Origin: Eretmocerus hayati
Taxonomy: Eukaryota > Arthropoda > Insecta > Hymenoptera > Aphelinidae
Direction of reading: 5' to 3'
Assembly: GCA_029851415.1 (NCBI GenBank)
Contig: CM056742.1
Span: forward strand, 13,557,736 to 13,621,735
DNA: 64,000 nucleotides
The position numbers were made by a program, and so were the translations under genes. Positions 49,101 through 58,250 of this stretch are shown here, one piece after another; position 1 is the first letter of the stretch; the number at the start of each line of letters is the position of its first letter. The notes below the pieces were generated by a model. That model worked only from the letters and a program-made list of their open reading frames with translations, did no database searches and had not been told where the DNA came from.

Positions 49101-51410
49101 CCCCCCCCCCCTAATCTAGGCTATCGCTCTAGCTCTGTTAATTTAAAACACTAAGGCAGCGGCTACATGCAGTCATTTGAGGCGATTCTGAGACAGCGGG
49201 ACAGCGCCTCTAGCGGCAATGAAGCCGTTTTCCCCATGTGATTTGAAGCAAACACCACCGCAGCTGCCGATAGAGGCGCTGTCCCGCTGTTTCAGAATCG
49301 CCAAAAACGGCTGCATGTCGCCGCACCCTCACTAGATAGTTTTGGCCCCCAAATGACCCCAAAAGGTTATGAAAAATATGTAAAACTCATAGTCGTGTGT
49401 AACACGTTGTGCCCTTTCAGCATTCAAGTTGAAAATAGGATCAAATAGTTCCCATTTGAAAAATTCGATTTGATCTGATGCATAAAACCATCAAGGTCAA
49501 ATCAGAATTCATTTTTGAGCTTCCCTTTCGGTTCCTGGAGACACCTGTTTCGGATTTTTTCGATACCCAGAGCCAGTTTCAAGGGGGCGAGTGACTTTCG
49601 TGACAACCTGCTTGTTGTCAACGATCGCTACAAAAAATTTCGGCATTAGAACCGCTCCGGAATTTTTGAACTGCTCAAGTTTATTCTTAACTTCTTTCGA
49701 AGTTTTCGAATAAGAACCAACTTACTAGTTTGGAAACTGTTTGGACTAGTGATTATTTTTCGATGTTATACAGAAAGATAATTGGAGTTTGAAGTTATCA
49801 TTTCAAACACAAATGTGCTGGACGTTTCAATTATCGAAAGCATACTTTCAAATCTCATTTGATTGAGAATATTTACTCAATTCAATGCTTCTCTTACCCG
49901 AAACTAGAATGTTCTGCTCGGATGAATCGCAACCTAGTTCATTGCAGGCAGTACAATTGATTTTCCCAGACATATCTAAAATAGTATCCACTTGTGCATT
50001 TTGTTGATAAGATGATTCTTCAATGACATTTGTGGACGTCTGTGATTCAAGATGATGCGCCATGAGTACAGCATAAGTTTCACCAGAGACTTTTTTTCAA
50101 CTGAGAATTAAAGATTAATCCTCTACAATGTTCTCCAAAAAATCTTACCTTCAATTCATTTTGCTGGCAGTCTTCAAGAGATGGGAGATTTGGACATCTA
50201 GAATATACCCATGAAATTTTGGATGGAGGATAGCTTTGAACATTGCACGTAAAGCTTGCCGATTCATTCAAACCGTAGAAAGGCTTGACGCTGACCATGG
50301 CCAAAGGCTTTGCTAGAAAATAAAAACGTTTCACTGAATAATGGCGAATGTGCATTCTCTTCATCTTCAGAAATATAGATATGTACCTAAGACTTCTAAA
50401 GTAAATGTGAGATTCCTATCGGTAGCTTCATTAATTGCCTGTAAATAGTATACACCCATTGATTTAAGGCCGACTTTTGTTATGTTTAAAGTTGTTCTAG
50501 TTTGATAATCCCTTATCAATGTTTCCGAACTGTTCTTGATTTCAGTACCATCTGGACCAAACCTGACGATAAGCATCATCGTTAGTAATTATTCAGTTGT
50601 TTCAAAATTGGATCTCAAAATTGTGTCCTGCTCATATGGTTATTGTTCCTCACCATGTCAGTTTTGGCATTGGATATCCACTCACGTTAGCCAAAAATAT
50701 TACTGAACTTCCTTCGGTTAGTCTGAAGTGCTGTTTTGGAGATGTCAGGTCGATGTACTTTATGCTTGGATCTGTTATGAGATTATCATTATTGATGGAG
50801 ACTGAATCATTGCTGTGCAATAAATACAACAGTCCTAAGAGTATTTAATATGAAATATACCGTAAACGTGGATGTCGACCTTTGTTTCACTTGAATCAGT
50901 GTGAGACTTGACTCTGCAAATATATTCTCCATCATCGTCATAAGTCACCTCATCCACAACAAGTTCTGAAGTGAGCAGATGATTGTTGGGACCCAAAGGC
51001 TTAGATTTTGGTTCTAATACTTTTTGAGATGTCTACAAGTTAGAATGGGAGAAAAATTAGCCAAATATCATTGGAAACAATTTTCTCTGATTGTTTTTTC
51101 AACTTGATCAAACGCTTACTGAATTTCGCGGAGTCGTCCAAAAGAATGCATGACGATTATCTATACCTATTGTGATAGAACACTTGACATGAAGACTCGA
51201 TCCTTTTGTAACATGCTGCAATCCTTCATCCGATATAACCGGAGGAGTCATGGGTGCTGTCTGAAGGAGCTTTACTATGAAAGAAATTTCAGCACTGATA
51301 TCATCTTGCCCGACTCTACAAGCGTATACATCAGTATCTGCGGTAAATCCTCCTTTAAGGATGAAACCGATTTTGGGATCAAACTTCCATCTTTCATCTA
51401 AACTGGATTC
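25409..51410 (-). CDS. Pvr: PDGF/VEGF receptor-type tyrosine kinase (Pvr), 5'-incomplete, 19 exons
   Basis: Exons from 5' to 3' on the minus strand: 51120-51410, 50861-51032, 50654-50771, 50387-50562, 50149-50312, 49898-50100, 46854-47003, 46536-46691, 46254-46390, 39267-39429, 39075-39175, 38841-38991, 37116-37340, 36838-37006, 33337-33697, 30758-31089, 30545-30650, 30137-30377, 25409-25905. All joins are GT-AG and in phase except into 49898-50100, which needs one base fewer. The first ten exons encode Ig-like domains ([36 protein letters not shown]). Exon 39075-39175 encodes the membrane span. The kinase has [14 protein letters not shown], a long insert (exon 33337-33697), [15 protein letters not shown], activation-loop YKDNNY and [10 protein letters not shown]. 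The tail holds three YxxM motifs. Signal peptide and first Ig sequence were not found. Pvr drives cell migration, survival and haemocyte growth in flies; the same role here is inferred. Confidence 0.93.
26409..26612. mobile_element. CACTG-ended palindromic MITE, 204 bp
   Basis: It starts CACTGTTAGAAATTGCTTGA and ends with the exact inverse; TG flanks both sides. The body consists of AAGTACTTTGCTTGAAATTT-type palindromic units. It lies in the last Pvr intron. Confidence 0.75.
28928..29983. mobile_element. Second CACTG-ended element with GGAT minisatellite
   Basis: It starts CACTGTAAAAAATTTATCCG and ends CAACCAATTTTTTACAGTG, with TACA on both sides. Sub-terminal CAACCAG/GGTTGAA words and the stretch ATCAGGTTGCCTACGTG are shared with the copy at 21,907. 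The GGAT-type array runs from about 29,100 to 29,820, then flips to ATCC until about 29,880. It lies in the last intron of Pvr (25,906-30,136). Confidence 0.8.
31994..32140. mobile_element. Palindromic MITE, 147 bp, TTA duplication (PIF/Harbinger-like)
   Basis: The ends are GGCTGCATTTTCACGCTAGC and the inverse of GGCTGTATTCTCACGCTGGC; the arms pair over nearly the whole length. TTA flanks both sides (31991-31993 and 32141-32143). A GG-starting terminus with a 3-bp TTA/TAA duplication is the PIF/Harbinger pattern. It lies in the Pvr intron between exons 30758-31089 and 33337-33697. Confidence 0.8.
33957..35131. mobile_element. TTAA-type element, copy 1, interrupted by a nested foldback
   Basis: The ends are GGCGATGCGGTCACCGTGCA and its inverse; TTAA flanks both sides (33953-33956 and 35132-35135). 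The element matches copy 2 at 42,449-42,829 in reverse orientation, except that copy 1 contains an extra 788-bp element after AATAAGATA. A shared short frame (33,986-34,180) is conserved in both copies, but it is a feature of the repeat and not supported as a gene. Confidence 0.88.
34310..35097. mobile_element. Nested foldback, 788 bp, TA duplication (Tc1/mariner-like)
   Basis: The ends are CAGTACCGTTCATAAGTTCT and the inverse of CAGTACCGTTCATAAGTTTT; the arms pair over most of the length. TA is duplicated on both sides (34308-34309 and 35098-35099). Copy 2 of the host element keeps the uninterrupted target, AGATATAATT. CAGT-starting ends with TA suggest a Tc1/mariner relative. No transposase survives. 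Confidence 0.88.
35890..36090 (-). repeat. Dispersed repeat, copy 3 (inverted)
   Basis: In reverse complement it reads CTCTAACCCAAAAATGCCAC, TTTTAGGGTTCTCGTAATGA and then CTCGCTTGCAAGCCCATTTT, matching copies 1 and 2. The region also holds an inverted pair, CCCATTTTGGGCACTAGGAC and its complement. It lies in a Pvr intron. Confidence 0.6.
37511..38167. mobile_element. Possible CACTG-type element with AACCACTGGTTG words
   Basis: The left end is CACTGTAGAAAAACTGGCTG followed by CAACCACTGGTTGCTTACC. The right part has matching inverted words CAACCAGTGGTTGGATTC and CCAACCGGTGGTTG, but I could not place a clean CAGTG terminus. It resembles the two GGAT-containing elements in layout. It lies in the Pvr intron between exons 37116-37340 and 38841-38991. 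Confidence 0.4.
40072..41096. mobile_element. Inverted-repeat element, 1,025 bp, TA flanks
   Basis: The ends are CCGTCAACCGGGGTAACTTT and its exact inverse; TA flanks both sides. The word GGGGTAACTTTGGAAC recurs inside near 40,280 and, inverted, near 40,690 and 41,080. It lies in the Pvr intron between exons 39267-39429 and 46254-46390. No transposase frame is present. Confidence 0.75.
41270..42890 (+). repeat. Tandem array, about 318-bp unit, four or more copies
   Basis: The landmark AGGAAGC recurs at 41,301, 41,628, 41,945 and 42,265. The second to fourth units share TTTGGTTGAGACGGAATTTC, GTTTAAAAAGGGTCAAAATG and CGGTATTAACCAATCGATAG. The first unit is more diverged. The last unit is split by the TTAA element at 42,449 and resumes after it. 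It lies in a Pvr intron. No coding signal. Confidence 0.85.
42449..42829. mobile_element. TTAA-type element, copy 2, uninterrupted, 381 bp
   Basis: Same termini as copy 1 (GGCGATGCGGTCACCGTGC), flanked by TTAA at 42445-42448 and 42830-42833. It sits inside one unit of a tandem repeat whose neighbouring units still read CGGTATTAACCAATCGATAG without the insertion, so the TTAA target duplication is directly visible. Confidence 0.9.
43092..43119. repeat. (AC)n microsatellite
   Basis: An uninterrupted run of about 14 AC units within a Pvr intron. Confidence 0.9.
44172..44970. mobile_element. Foldback element, about 800 bp
   Basis: The arms beginning TATCCGCGCTGTAAAGGGTC followed by GCCATGTTGGCCGCCATATG pair with their inverse near 44,920-44,970. 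The centre is around 44,560. Target duplication is not clear. No coding capacity. It lies in a Pvr intron. Confidence 0.8.
47915..48243. mobile_element. Palindromic MITE, about 330 bp, related to the one at 4,011
   Basis: The arms contain CACGGATTTGGCTGAAACTT and GCTCAAGCGTTTCCGAGTTA with inverse partners. The centre, AGCATTGCCCATATAGGCCC followed by GCAATGCTAATG, nearly repeats the centre of the 4,011-4,339 element. It lies in the Pvr intron between exons 46854-47003 and 49898-50100. The exact ends are uncertain. Confidence 0.7.
49154..49329. mobile_element. Short palindromic MITE, about 176 bp
   Basis: The inverted arms share GCGATTCTGAGACAGCGGGA and CAGCGCCTCTAGCGGC. Target duplication is not resolved. 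It lies in the same Pvr intron as the 47.9 kb palindrome. Confidence 0.7.
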
Positions 51411-51529
51411 CTGTGGAGGGAAAATTCTCAATTGAAATATGAGTCTCATTTGCGCTGATTTTTCACAATTGAAATTTTCATCTCAGCGGATAATGCAGCA
51501 CGAGGTTCTGTGCATCCTTATAGAAAAAA

Positions 51530-51745
51530 ATTAGTATATTATCCCAGCAAGTTACACGATTCTCGGGGGGTTCTCAGAGAATTCTCCCACGATCGACCCT
51601 GGAGAACTCTCCCAAAGTTCTCATATGCGCCACCAGAATCGGTTCTCAAAGAATTCTCAACATACTTCGCGAAAAGGTCTCAAGGCATTCTCAGAGCGTT
51701 CCTGAGGCATTCATTGAGATTCCGCATAATAGGTTTGTGTTACCG
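51530..51745 (+). repeat. Dispersed GTTCTC-rich repeat, copy 1
   Basis: It is built of words such as GTTCTCAGAGAATTCTC and shares TTCTCATATGCGCCACCAGA and GGTTCTCAAAGAATTCTCAA (one or two changes) with the inverted copy at 63,690-63,930. Confidence 0.65.
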
Positions 51746-52666
51746 GTAAATATTTGAATGGAGTGGAAAAATTCTTCGAAGCGCTTTGTGTACGATTGAT
51801 CTTCTCTAGTACAAAGTCTCGGATGTATGCTCAACTTTTGCAACACGATTTAGCTAAAACTTGTAGGGTGTGGTTTGATATTTCGTGACATTCGTTTCAT
51901 TTGATCAAGCTTGGAATGTTCTCTACTCGTTACAAAACTTTTGTAGAGAAGAGTGAATAACCACACAATTTCGCGGGAGCTATCTTCTCGCCACCACCAC
52001 ACAGGTCGTGAACGATTCCCGTTCGATCAAAAACATCTTAATTGCCTCTTTGATTTGGGATCGGTCAGAGGAGGAAATCTAATACAATTGTGCTCCAATT
52101 TTGGGTATTTATTCGATTTTAAATTGATGATATATATTTCCAGTAATGTGGACGGGTCATATTTCACGAGGAGTGGTTATTAGAAATACTGTCTTTCAAA
52201 ACTCCCGTAACTAGTCGTCGTCTCAACTTACGGCTATCTAGTTCAGAAAAATGCACTTTCAAAAATCAATCCCGTGATTTTGATAATCAATAATGAGAGA
52301 TGGGAGGTAAAAGTTACACATATGACTTGGAATTCGATTCAGCAAATTTATTCAGTATAAGAATACAATTTCAAGTGGTAAATATTCATCAACATAGTGC
52401 AAATTTTTGTACAATTTTTTGGAGCAATCAAAAAACTTGGTGTCATACCAGTTTTGATTATCATAACACTTGCATATGGTTCTGTTTCAATATTGCAAAT
52501 TAAGACAAAAGATTAGTGGATTGCAATACATAAAATCACATCAATAGCTCGTGATTAATCCAACACCAATAATTATAATCATCCAATCGCTGAAGGGAGC
52601 AGGTGAAGAAGAATGTAAATGTTAATCTCTGTTATTCTAATTCTTGTAACATCAAATAGTATATCA

Positions 52667-52752
52667 TGCGTCGAGTGCCAAAAATCTTTGTTCTTCGCGA
52701 AAACTTTGCAACAAGGTTTTCGTGTAGAACAAAGTTTTTGGCACTCGACGCA
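52667..52752. repeat. Small hairpin, 86 bp
   Basis: The ends TGCGTCGAGTGCCAAAAA pair with their exact inverse; the inner part (GTTCTTCGCGAAAACTTTG and partner) also pairs. Probably a tiny MITE. Confidence 0.6.
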
Positions 52753-53422
52753 TATGCCGTTGTACGGCGCGTCGAGCCGTGTAAATATTTTTTGGACATT
52801 GTGCGTTTGATTACCTTCAAATACATTTACACTTGACACTTTGGAAGCTTCTATGACCCTAAATTGAACAATTTACCCCTTTTTTGAAGTTGTGGTATTA
52901 TATTATTTGAGTATTGAGAAGTTGATATCAAAACTTTTTGATGAAAGAAACTCGCTCCACAAGGAGATATTAAGAGTATCGCCTTTTCAAATAGAGCAAG
53001 ATCGTGGAAAGCACATTCAACGCATTCGTAGTCGTTTTTCAAGGGAAAGATTTGCCATTCGATTATTATAAAAGAAAATTGACAGAAATCTGAATATTTA
53101 ACAAGAATGCATGGAAGCACTGCACCCAAAGGATAATCGCACGATGCCATTGGAATTCACATCAACTTATGGAACTGGAAAATAACAAAATTATCCACCC
53201 TAATTCTCGAGAATGAGTTTTACGATAAATTTGGATTTCGAATGCTAGAGAAAGCATTCAATCAGAGAACTCAGTTATAGCACGATTATTTCATATAAAA
53301 TCTCAAACAAGATCTAGTCTTCAACATTTGAACGATGTAAGACAGTCTAGCCTGATTGCCATGTTGATGTTGTACAGAGTACAGCAGGTCTCTGCTCTTA
53401 GTCATTTTTATCCATAGAAATC

Positions 53423-55516
53423 TCACTGGAAACGATCCTCTTCGTGTAAAAATGGAATCACATAGCACGTTTGTCCTTGAACTAATGTAACGGCCTTGCG
53501 ATAGATTGAGCTCATCGGCCACAACTGAACACAAGATGATTGTCTCGAAACAATGGACATCATGAAGTTTGATGTAGATGGAACAGGATAGTGGGGTATA
53601 TCTTGAAGATTTTCGAATCGTCTACCTATAATGACGCGTTCGTCGTTTTTGTAAGCGAAATAATCGATCGTCACCACGGCTCCGTCATTTAAAACGCATA
53701 CATTGTTGGGTGGCGACGTTGAAAGCTCATAGCCATGAAATTCTATTTTCGTGAAACCCCCATAACATCCAAACGGAAGATCACGCACGACACGCCCACT
53801 CTCGATCGGATAAATCTTGATTTCTTCCCTTTCAGCATAAGTTGCTTGCTGCTTGAGGCACATGTGGATCTGTTGTAAAGGTGACTCTGGTTTCCTCAGA
53901 TAACCCTTCAAGACCCTCATGAAGTTTTCAAAATCGAAAGCACTGAATGAATCCAATGGCCCATTGCGCAGAGCTTCTTCTGCCAAGTGGATCAGGTTGT
54001 GAATGTTGTAAACCAGGTACTGCTCTCCGTAGAGTATCTTGAAATCGCGAACAAAAGAACGGAGTAGTTTGTTCGCGAAATCATTGTTGATGATGTATTG
54101 ATCAGGATCTGAGAGGATTCTGATAGCACAGGTCAGTTGATTCAGATGTTCAGCATATTTCGAAGGGAGGAATCGATGGGCGAGAGCAACTGACGCATAC
54201 AACAGGAAGAAACGTGCATGCGTGGCTTTCCATTTACCTAGCTTCTTCAAATCTTTGACTCTCTTCTTGCTAAATTCTGCAGGAATCCATTTTTCGATTT
54301 CTTCTAGAGCACTGTTGAAAGCATCAAAATCGATGTGTACGTCGATGTCAGGATCACTACAGAATTCATTGGGCAAATTCAAAAGGTATTTAACATCTCC
54401 CAAGTATACGAGATGCATTGGATCCAAGACGAATGCTTTTATCATATCGAGTGCTGTTAACCACTCAAAGATGGATCTTTTTCGAGGAAGATGGTGCAGT
54501 TTGTGTTTCCTTCTGCGAAAACAGTCATTAGTTCTTCTTCTCGCGTTGAGTCTCGAGTAAGTCATCCTTCCGTTCACCTTCTTGCCTCGAGCATAACATT
54601 TCTCACATCCGTATGTTCCATTATGTTGAGCTATACATTTCACGAATGACCGAGCAGGTGCGTCACAAATAGCACACCTTAGGAAGCAGTTGTAATGCTT
54701 GTGCTCAAACCAGAACCCATTCGATTTCAATTTCTTGTATTCGACAATAAAATCTTTCAAAAATGTCTTAGCTGAGCGAGGCTTTGCAAATCCATGGTAA
54801 ATACCAATTACAAATGGCTTTGTTTTCCTCCGAATGCCAGTTATCTTCCCAAGTATCGGCCATAGAGTTCTCTGACTCCTATCGTTGAGTTTAAGGCCGT
54901 CGATATTAATATCAAACTTGATTTTGGTACCAGCCGGGATATTGTACTTCCTAATCTGCTCTTCAAGAGCTTTTTGGAGACCGTAATGAAAGTATTCACC
55001 GGGTGGGCATTTTTTAATCGGTGTTTTGACTCGTCCAGTGTTCCTTAGAGTTTTGGCAGTCTTAGGAACGTCGAAACCTTCTTCTCTCAGTATTGAAAGG
55101 AGATCGATGACTTTCTGTTCGGGAATAGTATGGTCAGCCCATCTTGCTATTCGATCTCTAAATGACAATTTTTCGTCACGAGACTGGTCTAAATTGGATT
55201 GTGACTCAGTATGGCTTTCTCTATTGAGAACATCTTGAGAATCAAATGCATGGCGCATTTCATAATCTTCTGTACAACATGCATTTTGTTGTTTTTTCAC
55301 TGGTTCATTGACAGCTCTTGATGTTTGTTGAGATTGCTGTGGATTCACATCAAGCGGGGTCTCTAAGTCAACCCAATCATTTTCGTCGTCTTCAAAATCA
55401 GTTTGTCGTGGCTTTGTAGGAGCTCTTAAATTTTTTCGAGTTTCTTCTATCCATTTCTTAGCCCTGCGGTTGAGCTGGCTTTTCGATAGCTCCCGTCCTT
55501 TCTTGCGGCGTCCCAT
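53423..55516 (-). CDS. TNP2/CACTA-like transposase, intact single ORF of 697 residues
   Basis: One uninterrupted frame of 697 codons starts at the ATG of MGRRKKGRELSKSQLNRRAK, a basic, possibly nuclear-targeting N-terminus. The acidic, Gln-rich region to about residue 125 is followed by the core. Seen in the core: FDINIDGLKLNDRSQRTLWP, KPFVIGIYHGFAKPRS, a Cys/His module (CAICDAP, then H and CEKC) and DPMHLVYLGDVKYLL. A late FDFENFMRVLKGYLRKPESP follows. Known: this order (DGL, WPI, KPF-IG, CDAPAR, CxxC, D-MHL-LG) is that of TNP2-type transposases of the CACTA/CMC superfamily, which insect genomes often carry as intact or domesticated copies. A splice acceptor (TTCTGTAG) sits just before the ATG, so an upstream leader exon is likely. 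I could not find terminal inverted repeats around it, so whether it is a mobile copy or a host gene is open. It lies between Pvr and the DUF4806 gene. Confidence 0.65.
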   Translation of the reverse strand: MGRRKKGRELSKSQLNRRAKKWIEETRKNLRAPTKPRQTDFEDDENDWVDLETPLDVNPQQSQQTSRAVNEPVKKQQNACCTEDYEMRHAFDSQDVLNRESHTESQSNLDQSRDEKLSFRDRIARWADHTIPEQKVIDLLSILREEGFDVPKTAKTLRNTGRVKTPIKKCPPGEYFHYGLQKALEEQIRKYNIPAGTKIKFDINIDGLKLNDRSQRTLWPILGKITGIRRKTKPFVIGIYHGFAKPRSAKTFLKDFIVEYKKLKSNGFWFEHKHYNCFLRCAICDAPARSFVKCIAQHNGTYGCEKCYARGKKVNGRMTYSRLNARRRTNDCFRRRKHKLHHLPRKRSIFEWLTALDMIKAFVLDPMHLVYLGDVKYLLNLPNEFCSDPDIDVHIDFDAFNSALEEIEKWIPAEFSKKRVKDLKKLGKWKATHARFFLLYASVALAHRFLPSKYAEHLNQLTCAIRILSDPDQYIINNDFANKLLRSFVRDFKILYGEQYLVYNIHNLIHLAEEALRNGPLDSFSAFDFENFMRVLKGYLRKPESPLQQIHMCLKQQATYAEREEIKIYPIESGRVVRDLPFGCYGGFTKIEFHGYELSTSPPNNVCVLNDGAVVTIDYFAYKNDERVIIGRRFENLQDIPHYPVPSTSNFMMSIVSRQSSCVQLWPMSSIYRKAVTLVQGQTCYVIPFLHEEDRFQ

Positions 55517-56238
55517 ACCTACCACCTACAGAAGAAAATTACTTATTAATTCTGCGTCACATCACTGCACATCACCAAACCAAGATTAAATGGAATGCTT
55601 TCGAAAATTCGGGCATGCAGAGGGAACCTCTATAGAACTTGGAATTTTATATCAGAGGACGTGCAAAAGTTCCATCATCTAAGCTGAATTATTCTAATAT
55701 TGTTTCCTAGCATGATCACAAGTAAGGAGCAAAATATTCGATTTCAGTTTGAGTCAATGACGAAAGTTCTCGAATCTGTAGTGAGACTATTACTGTACCA
55801 GATGTCATTCAATTTCTACGTGATGCACTTTAGTGGCATGATCTAGAACGCATCCTTAGCAAAATTAACCACATATGATCTGCAGAAATTCTCTCAGAAA
55901 TTTCTTCGAAAATAACTCGGGTCAATACTACCAAAACCAAAGCTGATTTTTACACACTTCTGTTTTTGACGATTCCTTCATCGGAAACTTTTATAAGCAA
56001 ATCGATTTACAGAATCACCGTACAAGTATAGGTGCATCATTTTCAATTATGTTAGGGGCGAAAGAATCAGAGCTGACCAAAATTGAGCGTCGTTCGACCC
56101 ATACCGCAAAAACGACGAAGAGCTTGCCAAGGAAGACTTTTCGTTAGATCATGAGCAAAAATATATCGCGTAATAAAGACTATCGAAAATGAAATACCTC
56201 TTCACTTGAAGATAGTAGACCTGTTTTAGTCAATGGTT

Positions 56239-57049
56239 TCAGTGAGAAGATCGTCCTTCGTAATACGAAGGCTGTTCACACCAGAACTTTTTCATCTCGA
56301 CACAGAGCTTCATCATCGTGTTTGCCCTGTAGCGAAGGAAATATAGAATGAATGATCGTCACGCTGATGAATCAAAAAGACATGGAAGAATATTTATTCA
56401 ATATATAAATACCTGGCGGCAACGACGTTTCGCGAGTTCGATATAGTTCTTACTCGACATGAGAAAATGAATCTTGGGAGTTTCTGGCATAAGAGGAGTT
56501 GGAGATTCGCACAACAAACCGCAGCTGCATCGCCAGCATTATCATGTGTAGTCTAAATAATCGCAGAAAAATCAGTTCGATATGCAAATTCGTCTATACT
56601 ATGAGATAATTATAGCAATCTTTCAAGAAATCTAGGACTCCTCGACTATTTCTCCTGTAGTAGCAGATTCAACACTGAATCACCTGACACTTTATAATAA
56701 CAGAATATACGTTTCAACATGTAAGGAATTATCATGAAAATCGTTCTCACTCATTACCTGTGAAGTGAAGGAAATGTCTATGCCTGATTTCATGGTACAA
56801 CACGGATCATCAGTGTTGAGACAAGAGTTCTTGCTGTTGGAGAAGCGGAGTGGAATCCCTCCTGAAATAAGATACCATGTCTAAAATACCGAAAACATCT
56901 CCGAATACATGTAAGGTGAGCTTTCTCGTTAAAAAGTAAAACATCTCACCTGCCGTTCTCGACATTTCGTTCGATATAGATGATGAATAGTTCAATGAAT
57001 ATCGGACGTCGAAGTTAGGCAAATGAACTTTTGCAGCTTCCGGTTTCAT
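56239..57049 (-). CDS. Candidate small spliced gene, 143 residues, unknown function
   Basis: Four putative exons on the minus strand (56950-57049, 56758-56861, 56413-56552, 56239-56326) have GT-AG borders with compatible phases. They give a 143-residue product starting MKPEAAKVHLPNFDVRYS and ending YYEGRSSH. I do not recognise it. The middle is Cys-containing (CLNTDDPCCTMKSG), with no clear signal peptide or membrane span. Exons 3 and 4 are also open in another frame. That frame reads TPLMPETPKIHFLMSSKNYI and then GKHDDEALCRDEKVL, and looks at least as protein-like. Its last codons end at a GTGTGA that could splice in phase to the acceptor just before the transposase ATG. So this may be a separate gene, the 5' exons of the transposase transcript, or chance open frames. 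Transcript evidence would decide. Confidence 0.28.
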
Positions 57050-58250
57050 GATGTGTGTTGCAGCAAGCTGGGATGCGGTAAATCACTATCGATAAATCTA
57101 GTTGCATTTCACGAAGCGCACGAATACGTTCACAAAATTGGTCACTTGGAGAATTTTCGTGACATCAGTCATCACAAATAGTTTATCTCAAACGCTGAAT
57201 GCAGGATACGCCGAGCAGGTTAAACGCATAGGGTTAAGAGTATTTTTGTTTATTTTAGCGCTATATATGTGAGTACGCACAGCTGGAGAATTATCTCGTG
57301 AAACTGCAGACGATAAACACTGAACCCGGGCTGAATAATGCAGTGCAAGCATGTGCCAGTAAGATGAAATTTTCGAACAGGTAACCGGAATAATTTCGTA
57401 TTGAATCGCGCGCACCATCAGTTCGTACATGCATGAAATACAGAGCAATGATCAGTCGTAGTCGATTTCAAAATTCAAAAAAATTGCTTCTTGGGTTCAA
57501 CTCTCCCCCCCCCCCCCTCGTGAAGACTTTGCGAGTAATTGTTTCGTTTTAAATAAGAAAGAATGGTCGTTGTAATCGAGAGAGTGAAAGGAAATTCAAT
57601 TTTGAATTTTGAAGATTACAATAGGAAGAATCACCAATAATTTGAATATAAATCTGCATAAAAATTTGCTGGCAAATTACTGATGGAAATTCAACATGAT
57701 TATTGTGAGGGTGGAAATCGCAGTCATTCCGTCCCTGTGTGCGTGTTCAAGATACCACAAAACAGTGTACTGTTCTGAACCATTGCTTCCTTTCTCCTGA
57801 GATCTTAAAGCACCTCTCTGCTATTCGAGATTGCCAAAAAATTTAATTGAAACACTGGCGAAGCGTTTTAATAGAGAAATCTAAGCATTCGATCATTATA
57901 CTCCATGTCTTTTTTCTTCTTCTTTTCGTATTCCCTCTATATCCAAGCTTTTATGCAAGTGTGGCCTCATTGGCCATTACACAGGTATGCGTTGAATTAT
58001 AGATGTCGTAGATTTCAAGTAAGTATGTATAAAGGAATATGTACATACAATGCTCGATCTTGGAATGTAACCTAGCAACGGTGGTATACTCGGCGTTCAC
58101 TTGAAATAACAACGGTCGGAAGAAAATGTTATAACCTTGTCAGTTGTCGACAAAATCTCGAGAGGAACCCAATATTTGACCAGACCAGAGTGACCGGAGC
58201 TACATCCTAAAATCTAGCTGCACGACGAGCACAGGAGGAAGGTTTCCGAA

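Larger units (their letters stand above)
51411..53422. other. Gene-free stretch upstream of the first recognised Pvr exon
   Basis: I searched the minus strand here for the missing Pvr Ig1/signal-peptide exons and found none I could support. It contains the GTTCTC repeat (51,530-51,745) and a small 86-bp hairpin at 52,667. Confidence 0.5.

Noticed and set aside
52851..53150. Possible upstream Pvr exon (99-residue minus frame)
   Set aside because: No Ig features, no matching splice borders, and the frame does not continue the Ig domain that starts at 51,410.
54222..54560. 112-residue + strand frame within the transposase gene
   Set aside because: Antisense shadow of the transposase frame.
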